A DNA stretch of 18,442 bases from Cytauxzoon felis (Eukaryota > Apicomplexa > Aconoidasida > Piroplasmida > Theileriidae): contig JAIQCW010000006.1 in the NCBI GenBank assembly GCA_020283715.1, positions 1-18,442 of the forward strand. Direction: 5' to 3'. A program made the position numbers and the translations under genes. Of the stretch, positions 1 through 11,044 are shown piece by piece (positions within the stretch are counted from its first letter, which is position 1; each line of letters begins with the position of its first letter). The notes beneath the pieces were generated by a model. The model was not told where the DNA came from. It ran no database searches and saw only the letters and a list, made by a program, of their open reading frames with translations.

Positions 1-2493
<2,493 letters not shown>

Positions 2494-2505
2494 ATATATA
2501 TACAC

Positions 2506-5392
2506 TCAACAACCCTTCAACTTTAAAGTATAATCCCAATCACGCACTAACGTATTAATCACCAAACCAAATAATAATGCACTTATCACCGCTACACCAG
2601 CCATCACATTAAACATCATCGCTATAATATCATTATTTACACAAAAATTAACATAATATTCCACTTAAGGTCCAACTCTCTTTTCCATTGCATGGAGCCT
2701 TCCTTATTTACCTCCCCTTCCAGCTCCCGTAGATCGCTTCCAGGTAGTCCACTTGAGGTCCAATCACTATACTTCTGCCACGATCTCTGGGAGTGGCTAT
2801 ACTCTTTAGAGATAGGTAATTGGAAGGGCTCCACGCCTAGTGGAAGAAGATGTGGGAGATGAAGAGTTGGATTGGACCTCAAGTGGAGTGGATAAGGAAT
2901 TATGTATATATGTTATGAAACTTACTGACATCAGCGAGTATCGTATAGGAGAACATGGAGTGTAGTATATGTATTTTGAAGTTGTTATTGAATTGATGAT
3001 AATGTTGATTATTGTAGTTGTTGGATAATTGTTCTAGTACGATAGGTGATGATATTCTTTGTCCTCTATGTCTAGATGGATGTACATCATCGAATATAAT
3101 AGTATCTTTATATAAATCTATACGTAATATAATATTACTATGGGGTGACAATGACAATTTAAATCCGATTAGATTCCAATTATTATTAATTTTATAAATA
3201 ATTGATATATTATTGTATGAATTATTCAAACAATTAATAGAATTACATTTATATATCATTTCATTACTCATATTATCTTTAATTTCAATATAAAATTTAT
3301 GTATTGTGGGGTTCAACCAATAAGGTAAAGGTTGTTGTAATATAAGTGTTTTATTTTTATCAGATATATTAACTACATGTATTAATAATGATGAATGGAC
3401 TCTATTCAATATATCATATTCCATACTATCCAATTCTGTAACTTCAAATAATAAATCATGAGTCCTATATGGAAAAAAATTCGATACATCATAAAAATTT
3501 GTACCACCTAAAAAAACACCATGACTATCAGTAAATTCCCCACACCTTTCATACACCATATTTGATGAAGAATTAACCCCATCTGAGGTCTTTCCACTAG
3601 GTGTGGAGCCTCTTCTATTTACTTCCCCCTCCGCTTCCCTGAGATCAGCTGCGGGTTCACTTAAGGTTACATCCTCTACACTTCCGCCACGATCTCTGGG
3701 AGTGGCTCTACTCTTTAGAGATAGGTAATTGGAAGAGCTGTCTGCAAGACCAACGGTGTTTGTAACCTCGGGTGTAGAATCATTGTGTTCTTTAAATGAA
3801 TCCCCACTATTAATGATATTATTGAGATTATCTGTACCATTATAATTGATGAGTGTATGATAGATTGTATTGATTTTATGTAATTCATTGATATCGAGTG
3901 TGATATTGAGATTTTGTGATTTGAATTTTCCATTATTTAAAATGAAATTAATTTTTGAATTATTTATAGAACTACAAGATTTCAATGTTTTATTTATAAA
4001 ATAATCATTAAAATCCTTTAATAATTTATTATTTTTAATAATAAATTGTATTTGTACATTAAAATTAATTGAATTATCACCATCAACAATAAATTTAATA
4101 CCCCTATAATATGATCTCGTAAATAACCTCTCATCATCAAGCATAGATATTAAACCACGCTTACATATACACGGTAATAACAAACGCCACTTAAATAAAC
4201 TATCCACACATAACATATCATCCTCATCCATTGCCATTAATATACCACCACCATCTGAGGTCTTTCCACTAGGCGTGGAGCCTTCTCTATTTAGTTTTCC
4301 CTCCGCTTCCCTGAGATCAGCTACGGGCTGTACAGACGATGTCATGTTGTTTGATCCAGGTGGAGAAATATGGTGTTCATTATCTTTGTCATGGGGGTTG
4401 TTTTTATTATGGTGTTTTTTATCCCCACTAACCCCCACATCGCCACGACCTCCGGGAGTGACTTTACCGTTTACGGGGAGTGAATTAGGAGAAGGCACCA
4501 CGCTCAGTGGAACATTGGTTGGACCGCGGGTGGAGTCATTGAATGTATGGTTTGAACTTTGTAACTTGTGTAGATGAGAAGTGGGTGTATTATATATAAG
4601 ATGATTGATATCATGTATGAATGATTTTTCATTGATAAGATTAGTGAATTGTGATCCAGTAATACCCCATAAACCATAGCAGAGTGATTCGAATTTATCA
4701 TAAATATATAATTTATCATTTATAGGCCATTTACTTAATAATGAAATACCATTTGGTATTATATCAAAAATATTATGTCCCCATAATTCAAATTTCCAAT
4801 CACCAAAGCCCTGAGTACCAACAAACCAATCAGCACCAACCTTACTATACAATTTTACAATGTCAACTGGTAATATATCCATTATATAACCATGCTTCAT
4901 ATCAATCTTATAAGATTCCATACTCACATCGAATACAAATAACCAATCATCATTCTTCAATGGATATATACTAAGAAACTCTGATGATTTATAATCTACA
5001 TTAGATGTTCCACATGAATTACTATCATCTCCACTTACGCTCGAATTCCAATCAACCTCATCTTCCACTAGCCGTGGAGGTGTTCCATTTGAGGTCGTCC
5101 TGCCGTCAGCTTCTCTATTTAGTTTTCCCTCCGCTTCCCTGAGATCAGCTGCGGGTAGTCCACTTGAGGTCCAATCATCACTACCATCTTCGTCACCGCC
5201 ACGATCTCTGGGAGTGGCTTTACCGTTTACGGGGAGGTAATTGGAAGAAGGCTCCATGCCGAGTGGAACACTGGTTGTAACCTCAGGTGGAGATGTGGTG
5301 GATGATATACTTTCGATGTAAGGACGTTGCGATTGAGTATTATCATCGGACAGAGATACAGTAGGTATAATGAATAATAAAATAAACTTCAT
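2506..5392 (-). CDS. GPI16: GPI transamidase subunit PIG-T/GPI16 with three in-frame repeat insertions
   Basis: This is an ER-membrane subunit of the complex that attaches GPI anchors to proteins, a key pathway in parasites with GPI-anchored coats. Exon 1 is 5392-2926 and exon 2 is 2621-2506, giving 860 residues. The GTAAGT donor leaves phase 1 and the ATTATAG acceptor restores ACG, then ATG ATG. A signal peptide is visible (MKFILLFIIPTVSLS). The luminal domain shows WKFELWGHN, SLCYGLWGITGSQF and LLPCICKRGLISML-DDERLF, recognisable PIG-T blocks. Exon 2 gives the transmembrane segment (MMFNVMAGVAVISALLFGLV) and a short tail ending KLKGC, a KxKxx-type ER retrieval signal. Residues about 35-118, 286-380 and 539-605 are the dispersed repeat read as protein. 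Without them the protein would be about 614 residues, near the family's usual 550-620. The family assignment is firm; that the insertions stay in the mature mRNA is inferred from the uninterrupted frame. Confidence 0.87.
2660..2889 (-). repeat. Fold-back element in the PIG-T intron
   Basis: This nearly complete copy occupies most of the 304-nt PIG-T intron, in the same orientation as the gene. It has the CCATTGCATGG tag on one side and CCACGCCTAGTGG on the other, the GATCGCTTCCAGG variant of one arm, and the GCCACGATCTCTGGGAGTGG hairpin module. Its two modules are in different reading frames relative to each other, unlike the copies in exons, which supports its being spliced out. Confidence 0.88.
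3579..3778 (-). repeat. Exonic fold-back element, PIG-T insertion 3
   Basis: This insertion adds about 67 residues (539-605) to PIG-T, read from the minus strand. The peptide contains SSSNYLSLKSRATPRDRGG, a short variable spacer, then EPAADLREAEGEVNRRG. The frame is open throughout and its length keeps the downstream PIG-T frame. It falls between the luminal domain core and the membrane-proximal part of PIG-T. Confidence 0.9.
4251..4536 (-). repeat. Exonic fold-back element, PIG-T insertion 2
   Basis: This is the longest exonic copy, about 95 residues (286-380). It uses the GTAAACGGTAAAG variant of the left arm (peptide NSLPVNGKVTPGGRG) and the LREAEGKLNRE right arm. The variable spacer is unusually long and charged, with histidine, lysine and asparagine (HHNKNNPHDKDNEHH). 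Confidence 0.9.
5039..5290 (-). repeat. Exonic fold-back element, PIG-T insertion 1
   Basis: This insertion gives residues about 35-118, directly after the signal peptide. The peptide has VTTSVPLGMEPSSNYLPVNG, then ATPRDRGG, an acidic spacer (DEDGSDD), then LPAADLREAEGKLNREADGR. Both arms and three different hairpin tags are present. Confidence 0.9.
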
Positions 5393-5542
5393 TTAATTAA
5401 TATACATTTAAAAATAATAATTACATCATGATTGAATTAAATACATTATGATATTTATGGCTGATGTTATATCTCCACTCTATAGTGTAGACAATTGGCA
5501 ACACATTTATATTGAGTGTCCATTAAATATGGCAATTCAGAT
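5393..5542. promoter_or_regulatory. Shared upstream region of divergent PIG-T and uS15 genes
   Basis: Only 150 bp separate the two divergent start codons, so both genes must take their core promoters and 5' leaders from this interval. It is AT-rich and contains no copy of the dispersed repeat. I see no recognisable named motif, so the promoter call rests on position alone. Confidence 0.4.
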
Positions 5543-6993
5543 ATGCGTATAGGTTTATTATATTTATACATTTTTATTGTTATTATAACTTCAACTATAA
5601 ATTATAAAATTCGATTTGGACGTGAGAGGAGTAGAATCCTTAAATTAAAAAAACGTAAAGGTGTATTTACCCGACGTCTAGAGTTATTAACTAAAACTAG
5701 AGGTGTTGGTCTATTTCCTTGTTTTGCTACTGACCAAGATTCTATATATGTTGAACCATCTGATATTGAATACGAGGACGAAGACGAAGACGATATAGAA
5801 GAAGCTGAGGATCAGGAAGAAGAAATAGAGGTTGAAAATAATATTCAAGACGAAGAAAAATTAGAGGAACTTGAGTCTATAAAATCGCCGGATTTACATC
5901 AATTACAGAAAAGTATGTCTAATACTTTATAAATCGTTTGATATATTAATCCAGAGAAACGTGGTCCTAAGAATCCAATAATAGAACATAAAATTGATCA
6001 TTTTGACCCATTATTTCAAAAAATACCGGCGTTAAGAACCCCTAAAAGGATTATCACAAGTGACTCGAGACCCGGTTCATTAGATCCAGATAGTTATGCC
6101 AAAGACTACGCAGAAGTAGATGATTGGGATATCCATCCAAGTAAAATCAGAGTCAGAGGAGTATGTTTAAACAAATACAAAAGAATACAATGATCTCGAA
6201 TGAATCTAACGAGTAATATCTACCTCCTCTATTCCACTTGATGTCTTATCCAGATCTCTTCCACTCGATGTTCCACCTGAGGTTGGTCTTGCAGACAGCT
6301 CTTCCAATTACCTCCCCGTAAACGGTATAGCCACTCCCGGAGATCGTGGCGAAGTTAGTACTGGAACTCAAGTGAACCCGCAGCTGATCTCAGGGAAGCG
6401 GAGGGGGAAGTAATTAAAGGAGCTGACGGCAGGATGACCTAGGTGGAACGCCAAGTGGAAGGAAAGGAGGTAACCTCAGGTGGAGCTGTTCATAGTTTAT
6501 TTACATTATATTTTTAGAAATATTTTTCTAAATTATATCAGCATGAGTTGCGTGAGCCATTGAAGAGGCATATGAATGATACGGGTTCTCCAGAGGTTGT
6601 TATTGCATCATTGACGGCTAAGATTGATTATTTATCATATCATGTTAATAATAATAGGAAGGTATACTTGTTGTTCATGTTGAGGTACATAAATATATAG
6701 GATGTACAAGCTAAAAGACAGATTATTAAATTAGCATATCAACGTAGGAGGTAAAATTTTATTTATTTTTAATCATTTCTATATATAGACTTTTATATTA
6801 TCTTTTCCGTACTAAAAAAGATTTATTTGATAAATTAACAGAAACTTTCAATCTGAAATTTGAAGATACACCATTTAATGACGATAGAATCTTAAAAAAA
6901 TATGTTTATTTATTACGAAGAAATACTAAACGATATCGTACAGCTAAAGAAGCTAAAGAAGGAAAATTAAAGTTTGTTCCACACCATAAATAA
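5543..6993 (+). CDS. uS15: Organellar (probably apicoplast) ribosomal protein uS15
   Basis: This is a small-subunit protein that binds 16S rRNA; the bacterial-type version in a nuclear gene implies import into the apicoplast or mitochondrion. Exons are 5543-5912, 5955-6160, 6518-6661, 6701-6750 and 6789-6993, giving 324 residues. I chose ATG 5543 because it directly precedes a hydrophobic leader (MRIGLLYLYIFIVIITSTI) followed by a basic stretch, as in bipartite apicoplast targeting; an upstream GTG in the same frame was rejected. An acidic region of E/D-rich residues follows. The uS15 domain begins near residue 193, with DTGSPEVVIASLTAKIDYL, then the helix ending LAYQRRRLLYYL. It is longer than bacterial S15 (about 90 residues) because of the leader, acidic region and a C-terminal extension. 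Introns are 42, 357, 39 and 38 nt; the long one holds a repeat copy. Apicoplast is favoured over mitochondrion by the leader, but not proven. Confidence 0.85.
6232..6485 (+). repeat. Fold-back element in a uS15 intron
   Basis: This complete copy has the same orientation as the gene. It has the TGCAGACAGCTC tag on the left, the CCCGTAAACGG variant arm, and the CCGCAGCTGATCTCAGGGAA arm followed by the GCTGACGGCAGGA tag. The two arms are out of frame with each other and the second arm contains stops, in contrast to the exonic copies. Confidence 0.9.
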
Positions 6994-7064
6994 CCAATCA
7001 CTCCATAGGAAATCATAAACCACATTATCTCATAACACTTTCCATCTCCATATCGTAAGTCCAC

Positions 7065-7325
7065 TCCACCTGAGGTCGTCTTCCAGACAGCTCCACTTGA
7101 GGTCCAATCTAACTCTCCTTCCACTCGCCGTGGAGGCTTCTTCCAATTACCTCCCCCTCCGCTTCCCAGAGATCAGCTGCGGGTATTCCACTTGAGGTCC
7201 AATCCATACCTTCCACTACACCTCTACCTTCGCCACGATCTATGGGAGTGGCATTACTCTTTAGAGATAGGTAATTGGAAGAAGCCTCCACGGCGAGTGG
7301 AATAGTGGTTGTAACCTCAGGTGGA
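7065..7325 (-). repeat. Complete intergenic fold-back element with perfect 33-bp inverted repeats
   Basis: This is the clearest copy. An outer inverted pair, TCCACCTGAGGT (7065-7076) and its complement (7314-7325), encloses a perfect 33-bp inverted pair at 7120-7152 and 7269-7301. That pair encloses a weaker one (7165-7174 and 7237-7246, one mismatch). The middle is asymmetric and unique. Its sense strand, as defined by the coding copies, is minus. It fills most of the 415-bp gap between uS15 and the next gene. Confidence 0.93.
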
Positions 7326-7408
7326 AGGCGAGGTTGTAGATCAGGTAGATATGCTACTCTTGTGATAACAATTTAAGATTATAATTTAGTCTATAGGTTA
7401 ATTTGAAG

Positions 7409-10127
7409 ATGATTGTGTACATGAGTTTACTGGTTTTATTTATAAATATATTGAATGGTATATATTCATTGAGGAATAATCGCATAATATTTGGTACTAT
7501 ATTACCTAATCCTAAACATAATCAATTAAATTTAAGACCTATTAAACAATATAAATGTGTATATACTATACTCTCTGATAATAAAAATAATGGGGTAAAT
7601 AATAAAAATATTAAAATGGGGTCAAATAATATATCGATTATTAGGACTGATGATATTAATAGTCTTGTAGATTTAACTAGAGGTAATAGAACTATAGATG
7701 ATGACTTTGGTATTATTAATAATGGTTATATTATTAAACCTATTTTCAATTGGGATATTGATAATAATGATATATTATATAAATTCATTGAAATTATCTA
7801 TTTATCAAGTGGGGTTATTATCCCCATAGATTACAACATGTTGATAAAGAGTGGTTTACATAATATAAAGAATATAAAGATATTATTTACGATTTTAATG
7901 GTTTTGAATACAATAAATAAGGATATAAACTACCCATTTGTACATTTCTTGCTGTATAATTTCGTTACCAATAAACCCTCAGAATATGATAAGAGAGTTA
8001 AAAATGAAATATCATCTATACTAAATAAACAATTGAAAGATATAAATAAAAATATCAATTCTACAGTTCATTTCATTCATAATCAAGATGAGGTGGGGTT
8101 TTTTACTTTAATTATTAATTAGCACTACAGATATGTGATGATTTGTTGGGTATAGTAAATGATAGAATTAATTTATATAAAGAATGTAATGATAAATTTC
8201 AATTAGAATTCAAAAATAAATTGGAATTCTGTAAAGGAATTTCGAAATTAAATGATGTAAAAATCAATGATAATATACCAATAAATGTAGACCTCAATAA
8301 CATAAAACACATAACATCAACCTTCAAATACCTACAAGAACTAATCAAAGAATTACAAGATAGGTACGTACACACCAGAATTAACATACAATCTGAGGTC
8401 TTTCCACCTGAAGTCGTCCTGCCGTCAGCTTCTCCACTTGAAGTCTTTCCACTAGGCGTGGCGCCTCTTCTATTTACTTCCCCTTCCAGCTCCCATGGAT
8501 CGCTTCCAGGTTGTTATGGTTTATCAGACTTGTTGAGGTGTATACGAAGGAGTTGAAGGTGAATAAAGACTGTACGTGTACATCGGTTGGGGCAGATAAT
8601 GGCGGCATAACAATAAAGGCGTCACTGTTTCAAGGGTTTTCAATTTTCAGAATTGATAAAACAAAAGGATACCAAACGATGTTAACGTCATTAACATACA
8701 TGCGTCACGTAGTGTGTGAATGTTGTGGTTATGAAAGAGGCGAATGTATGAAAGACGGTTACAAGTGCGGTACAAGTTACATAGGCTTAACATCATCACC
8801 CGTAGCTGATCTCAGGGAAGCGAAGGGGGGAGTAAATAGAAGAGCCCCATGCAATGGAAAAGAGAGTAGGATTGGACCTCAGGTGGATATATTATGTATT
8901 ATACACATATATATTTAGGCTTCGTGTATGGTTGGATGATGTTGGTAATTATGGTAATTCATTTAGTTGGTATAGGAATGAGATTGATATAATAGTAGAG
9001 AATATATTATTAGAATATGATTCATCTATTAAAATATTAAATTTAAATAAGAATGATATGGGGTTTTTTATGAAGAGGAAATTAATAAATGACATAAAAA
9101 TATTATTAAATAATTTTATAGATGATAAATCAAATAAAATATATAATGAAGTTATAGAATTATTTCATAATAATATATCAAATATAATAATATCTAATGA
9201 TTTAGATGAGTATGTATTATAATTATTTTATATATTTTACCCCATAAACCCTACAGGAAATTGGAAGAATGTATAAGGATATGTGATGAATTATATTATA
9301 ATAAGCATTATGAATTGATACCAGATATATTAAAGAATGATAAATTATTTATGAATAAATTATCATCACAAAGATATAATCTAATACAAAATCTTAAAGA
9401 TACATCAAATAATATAATAGAATATGCAATATCTAAAGGATTATTCTATCATAAATTATCATTAAAAGATGGTATCAATTATATACCAAGAAATTATCTA
9501 ACCAGATTATTATATAAAATCATCAAAAAAATTAAAATCCCCATCAATATCACACTCAATTACCTCAGCAAATCAGCTTTCGGGCTCTCCAATCTCATCA
9601 AGTACGTACACATACATCACTATCAATTACGTATACAACTCCTACACTTCTACTATATATCCTTGCCATCCCACTTGCCGTTCCACCTGAGGTCCTTCCA
9701 CTCGCCGTGGTGGCCTCTTCTAATTACTTCCCCTTCCAGCTCCCGTAGATCGCTTCCAGGCATTCCACTTCCACTTGAGGTCCAATAACTACCTTCAACA
9801 TCGCCACGATCTCCGGGAGTGGCTTTACTCTTTAGAGATAGATAATTGGAAGAGCTGTCTGCAAGACAAGGAAAGGTGGATTGGACCTCAGGTGGAGAGT
9901 TTTATTCAGGACAATGCGTGACTGTATAGATATTTATGTCTTCTTTATGGATTATTAATTATTTCTATAGGTCTAAGAAACCGCCGATTTTTAGGTACTT
10001 TACTAATAATGAAAATATTAAATCAGCCATCAAGTATGTGATATATAATTTATACGATTAATATTTCAGACGGTTATTATCGAAGGATCGCGTTAAATTG
10101 AGTGATTATGTATATACACCAGATTGA
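7409..10127 (+). CDS. Unrecognised secreted or apicoplast-targeted protein, six exons
   Basis: I do not recognise this gene. Exons are 7409-8092, 8131-8363, 8919-9209, 9257-9601, 9971-10033 and 10070-10127; the phases close to give 557 residues. The start is ATG 7409, which opens on a signal-peptide-like segment (MIVYMSLLVLFINILNGIYS) followed by an asparagine- and lysine-rich stretch, compatible with secretion or apicoplast import. The body is asparagine/isoleucine/lysine-rich and appears helical (for example KLINDIKILLNNFIDDKSNK), with no second obvious membrane span. The first donor (GTGGGG at 8093) is weak, so that junction is the least certain; the others are good. Introns of 555 and 369 nt contain repeat copies; the other three are 38, 47 and 36 nt. 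It lies in the same direction as the uS15 gene before it and the small gene after it. Confidence 0.72.
8391..8886. repeat. Fold-back element with inverted arms around a cysteine-rich cassette, intronic
   Basis: This copy lies in the 555-nt intron of the unrecognised gene. The left side carries two tags (CTGCCGTCAG and CCACTAGGCGTGG), then an arm in reverse orientation ending GGATCGCTTCCAGGTT. The right side carries GTAGCTGATCTCAGGGAAGC in forward orientation with a CCATGCAATGG tag. The two arms are therefore variants of the same module facing each other. The cysteine-rich cassette sits where the short spacer is in other copies. Confidence 0.85.
8511..8918 (+). pseudogene. Cysteine-rich coding fragment inside an intronic repeat (copy 2)
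   Basis: This is an open frame of about 130 codons inside an intron of the unrecognised gene. It begins with FIRLVEVYTKELKVNKDCTC, contains a longer middle than copy 1, and has VVCECCGYERGECMKDGYKC. It then reads without interruption into the repeat arm in the standard coding frame (SSPVADLREAKGGVNRRAPC). It is homologous to 782-994 but longer. Continuity with the arm frame suggests that cassette and arm once belonged to one coding exon. Whether it is expressed on its own cannot be told; the host gene splices cleanly around it. Confidence 0.55.
9669..9896 (-). repeat. Fold-back element in an intron, antisense to the host gene
   Basis: This copy lies in the 369-nt intron of the unrecognised gene. 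The GATCGCTTCCAGG arm and the GCCACGATCTCCGGGAGTGG module are in antisense order, so the element's coding sense is minus while the gene is plus. Tags are CCACTCGCCGTGG on the left and GCTGTCTGCAAGAC on the right, that is, unmatched. Confidence 0.88.
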
Positions 10128-10237
10128 TACACTATAAATCACTTTACTATTAACTTATTTAATTTAAATAAAAAGTATATAATTATTCTTTAATTATTAC
10201 TTTAAAATTTTATATTAAGAACTTATTATTATTAGAT

Positions 10238-10747
10238 ATGGGTTTTCATATACAAAGATATATAGCAAAGTTGGGACGTGGTATGAGCCCTTTGACCTGG
10301 TATAGATTATGGAAGAATAATGAAGGTAAACAATTTAATGATGTTATCAATAGTATCGCAAATGACCTAAATAATGAATTAGCACAGATTAGTCATGTTA
10401 GACAATATAGATATTGGTGGTGGGCCAATCCTTTAGGCGCTGGATTGATTGTCTATGGAGCATATAAAGTCTGGTACCTCTCATATATGGCACATAAACA
10501 AAAAAAAGGTACGTTTTTATCCCTCATAAAAGCGAAATGTTCTCCACTCTACCTGAGGTCCAATCCACTTCTTTTCCACTCGCCGTGGAGGCTTCTTCTA
10601 TTTGCCTACCCTCGGATTCCCATATATCATCCTCGGTACACTTATTTATCCTCAATTTAAACACTCATATATTTATACTTAGTCGCTCAAATAGTCGCTG
10701 GTGCGTATGGTCAAGGTGGTCAATGGCTAGATCCAGTTCCTCGTTGA
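10238..10747 (+). CDS. Small single-span membrane protein, function unknown
   Basis: The 111-residue product comes from exons 10238-10508 and 10683-10747, joined in phase 1 (GTACGT donor, ACTTAG acceptor). I do not recognise the family. It has a basic N-terminus without a cleavable signal (MGFHIQRYIAKLGRGMSPL), a hydrophobic span starting at about residue 65 (WWWANPLGAGLIVYGAYKVW) and a short basic then neutral tail ending GGQWLDPVPR. Size and layout resemble small mitochondrial inner-membrane subunits, but that is only an impression. The 174-nt intron holds a repeat fragment. The gene starts 110 nt after the preceding stop codon and ends 58 nt before the next start. Confidence 0.62.
10541..10637 (-). 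repeat. Fold-back element fragment in an intron
   Basis: The fragment includes CTACCTGAGGTCCAATCC and the CCACTCGCCGTGGAGGC tag, followed by a degraded first arm (CTTCTATTTGCCTACC). The second arm is missing. It is antisense to the host gene. Confidence 0.75.
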
Positions 10748-10805
10748 TTTATTTTTTTTATAATATATAATTTTAATTTTTTATTTTTTTTAATTTCATG
10801 TACCA

Positions 10806-11039
10806 ATGTCAGATGACGATGAAGAGGATTTACTGCTGGATTCTGTAATAAAGGAGACATGGACATGTCACTATGTGTCGAAGGAGTTAAATATAAACTG
10901 CAAATCAGACACCAAAGTAGTAGGGCATGATTGTAAATACTGTAAACGCCGATTCTGCATCAAACATCGTACACCAGAGATACACGGATGTAATACTAAA
11001 CCCATCAAGTTAAATAAACATGGAAGAATGAAAAAATAA
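10806..11039 (+). CDS. AN1-like zinc-finger protein
   Basis: This is an intron-less 77-residue protein. After an acidic N-terminus (SDDDEEDLL) comes a zinc-binding pattern: C43-x2-C46-x4-C51-x2-H54-x5-H60-x-C62, with [13 protein letters not shown], which is the recognisable C-terminal half of the AN1 finger. The first ligand pair of a standard AN1 finger is C-x2-C; here the available cysteines are C21 and C32, ten residues apart, so the finger is atypical. The tail is basic. AN1 proteins are usually linked to ubiquitin or protein quality control; the role here is inferred only from the fold. Its stop is 5 nt from the stop of the convergent helicase gene. It has no repeat copy. Confidence 0.75.
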   Translation: MSDDDEEDLLLDSVIKETWTCHYVSKELNINCKSDTKVVGHDCKYCKRRFCIKHRTPEIHGCNTKPIKLNKHGRMKK

Positions 11040-11044
11040 TAAAA

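Noticed and set aside
2494..2640. A separate small plus-strand gene or tRNA after RPC1
   Set aside because: The conserved signal here is on the minus strand and is the last exon of PIG-T; I saw no tRNA-like box sequences here or elsewhere in the window.
2637..2882. Minus-strand 81-codon frame downstream of PIG-T
   Set aside because: It lies within the PIG-T intron and consists almost wholly of repeat sequence, with its two arms in different standard frames.
3579..3778. The repeat as an introner-type intron (GAG|GTTACA ... ACCTCAG|) removed from coding exons
   Set aside because: The candidate donor GTTACA is poor, and its phase (0) does not match that of the candidate acceptor (1), so removal would shift the PIG-T frame, whereas the unspliced frame is open and continuous.
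4275..4577. Plus-strand open frame opposite PIG-T, and similar plus-strand frames at 12607-12852 and in 9700-9788
   Set aside because: These are the antisense reading of the repeat (recurrent FTSPSASLRSA-type peptide); they lie opposite well-supported exons or in an intron and have no independent signal.
5516..5542. Upstream start for uS15 at 5516
   Set aside because: It would need a GTG start; ATG 5543 directly precedes the hydrophobic leader.
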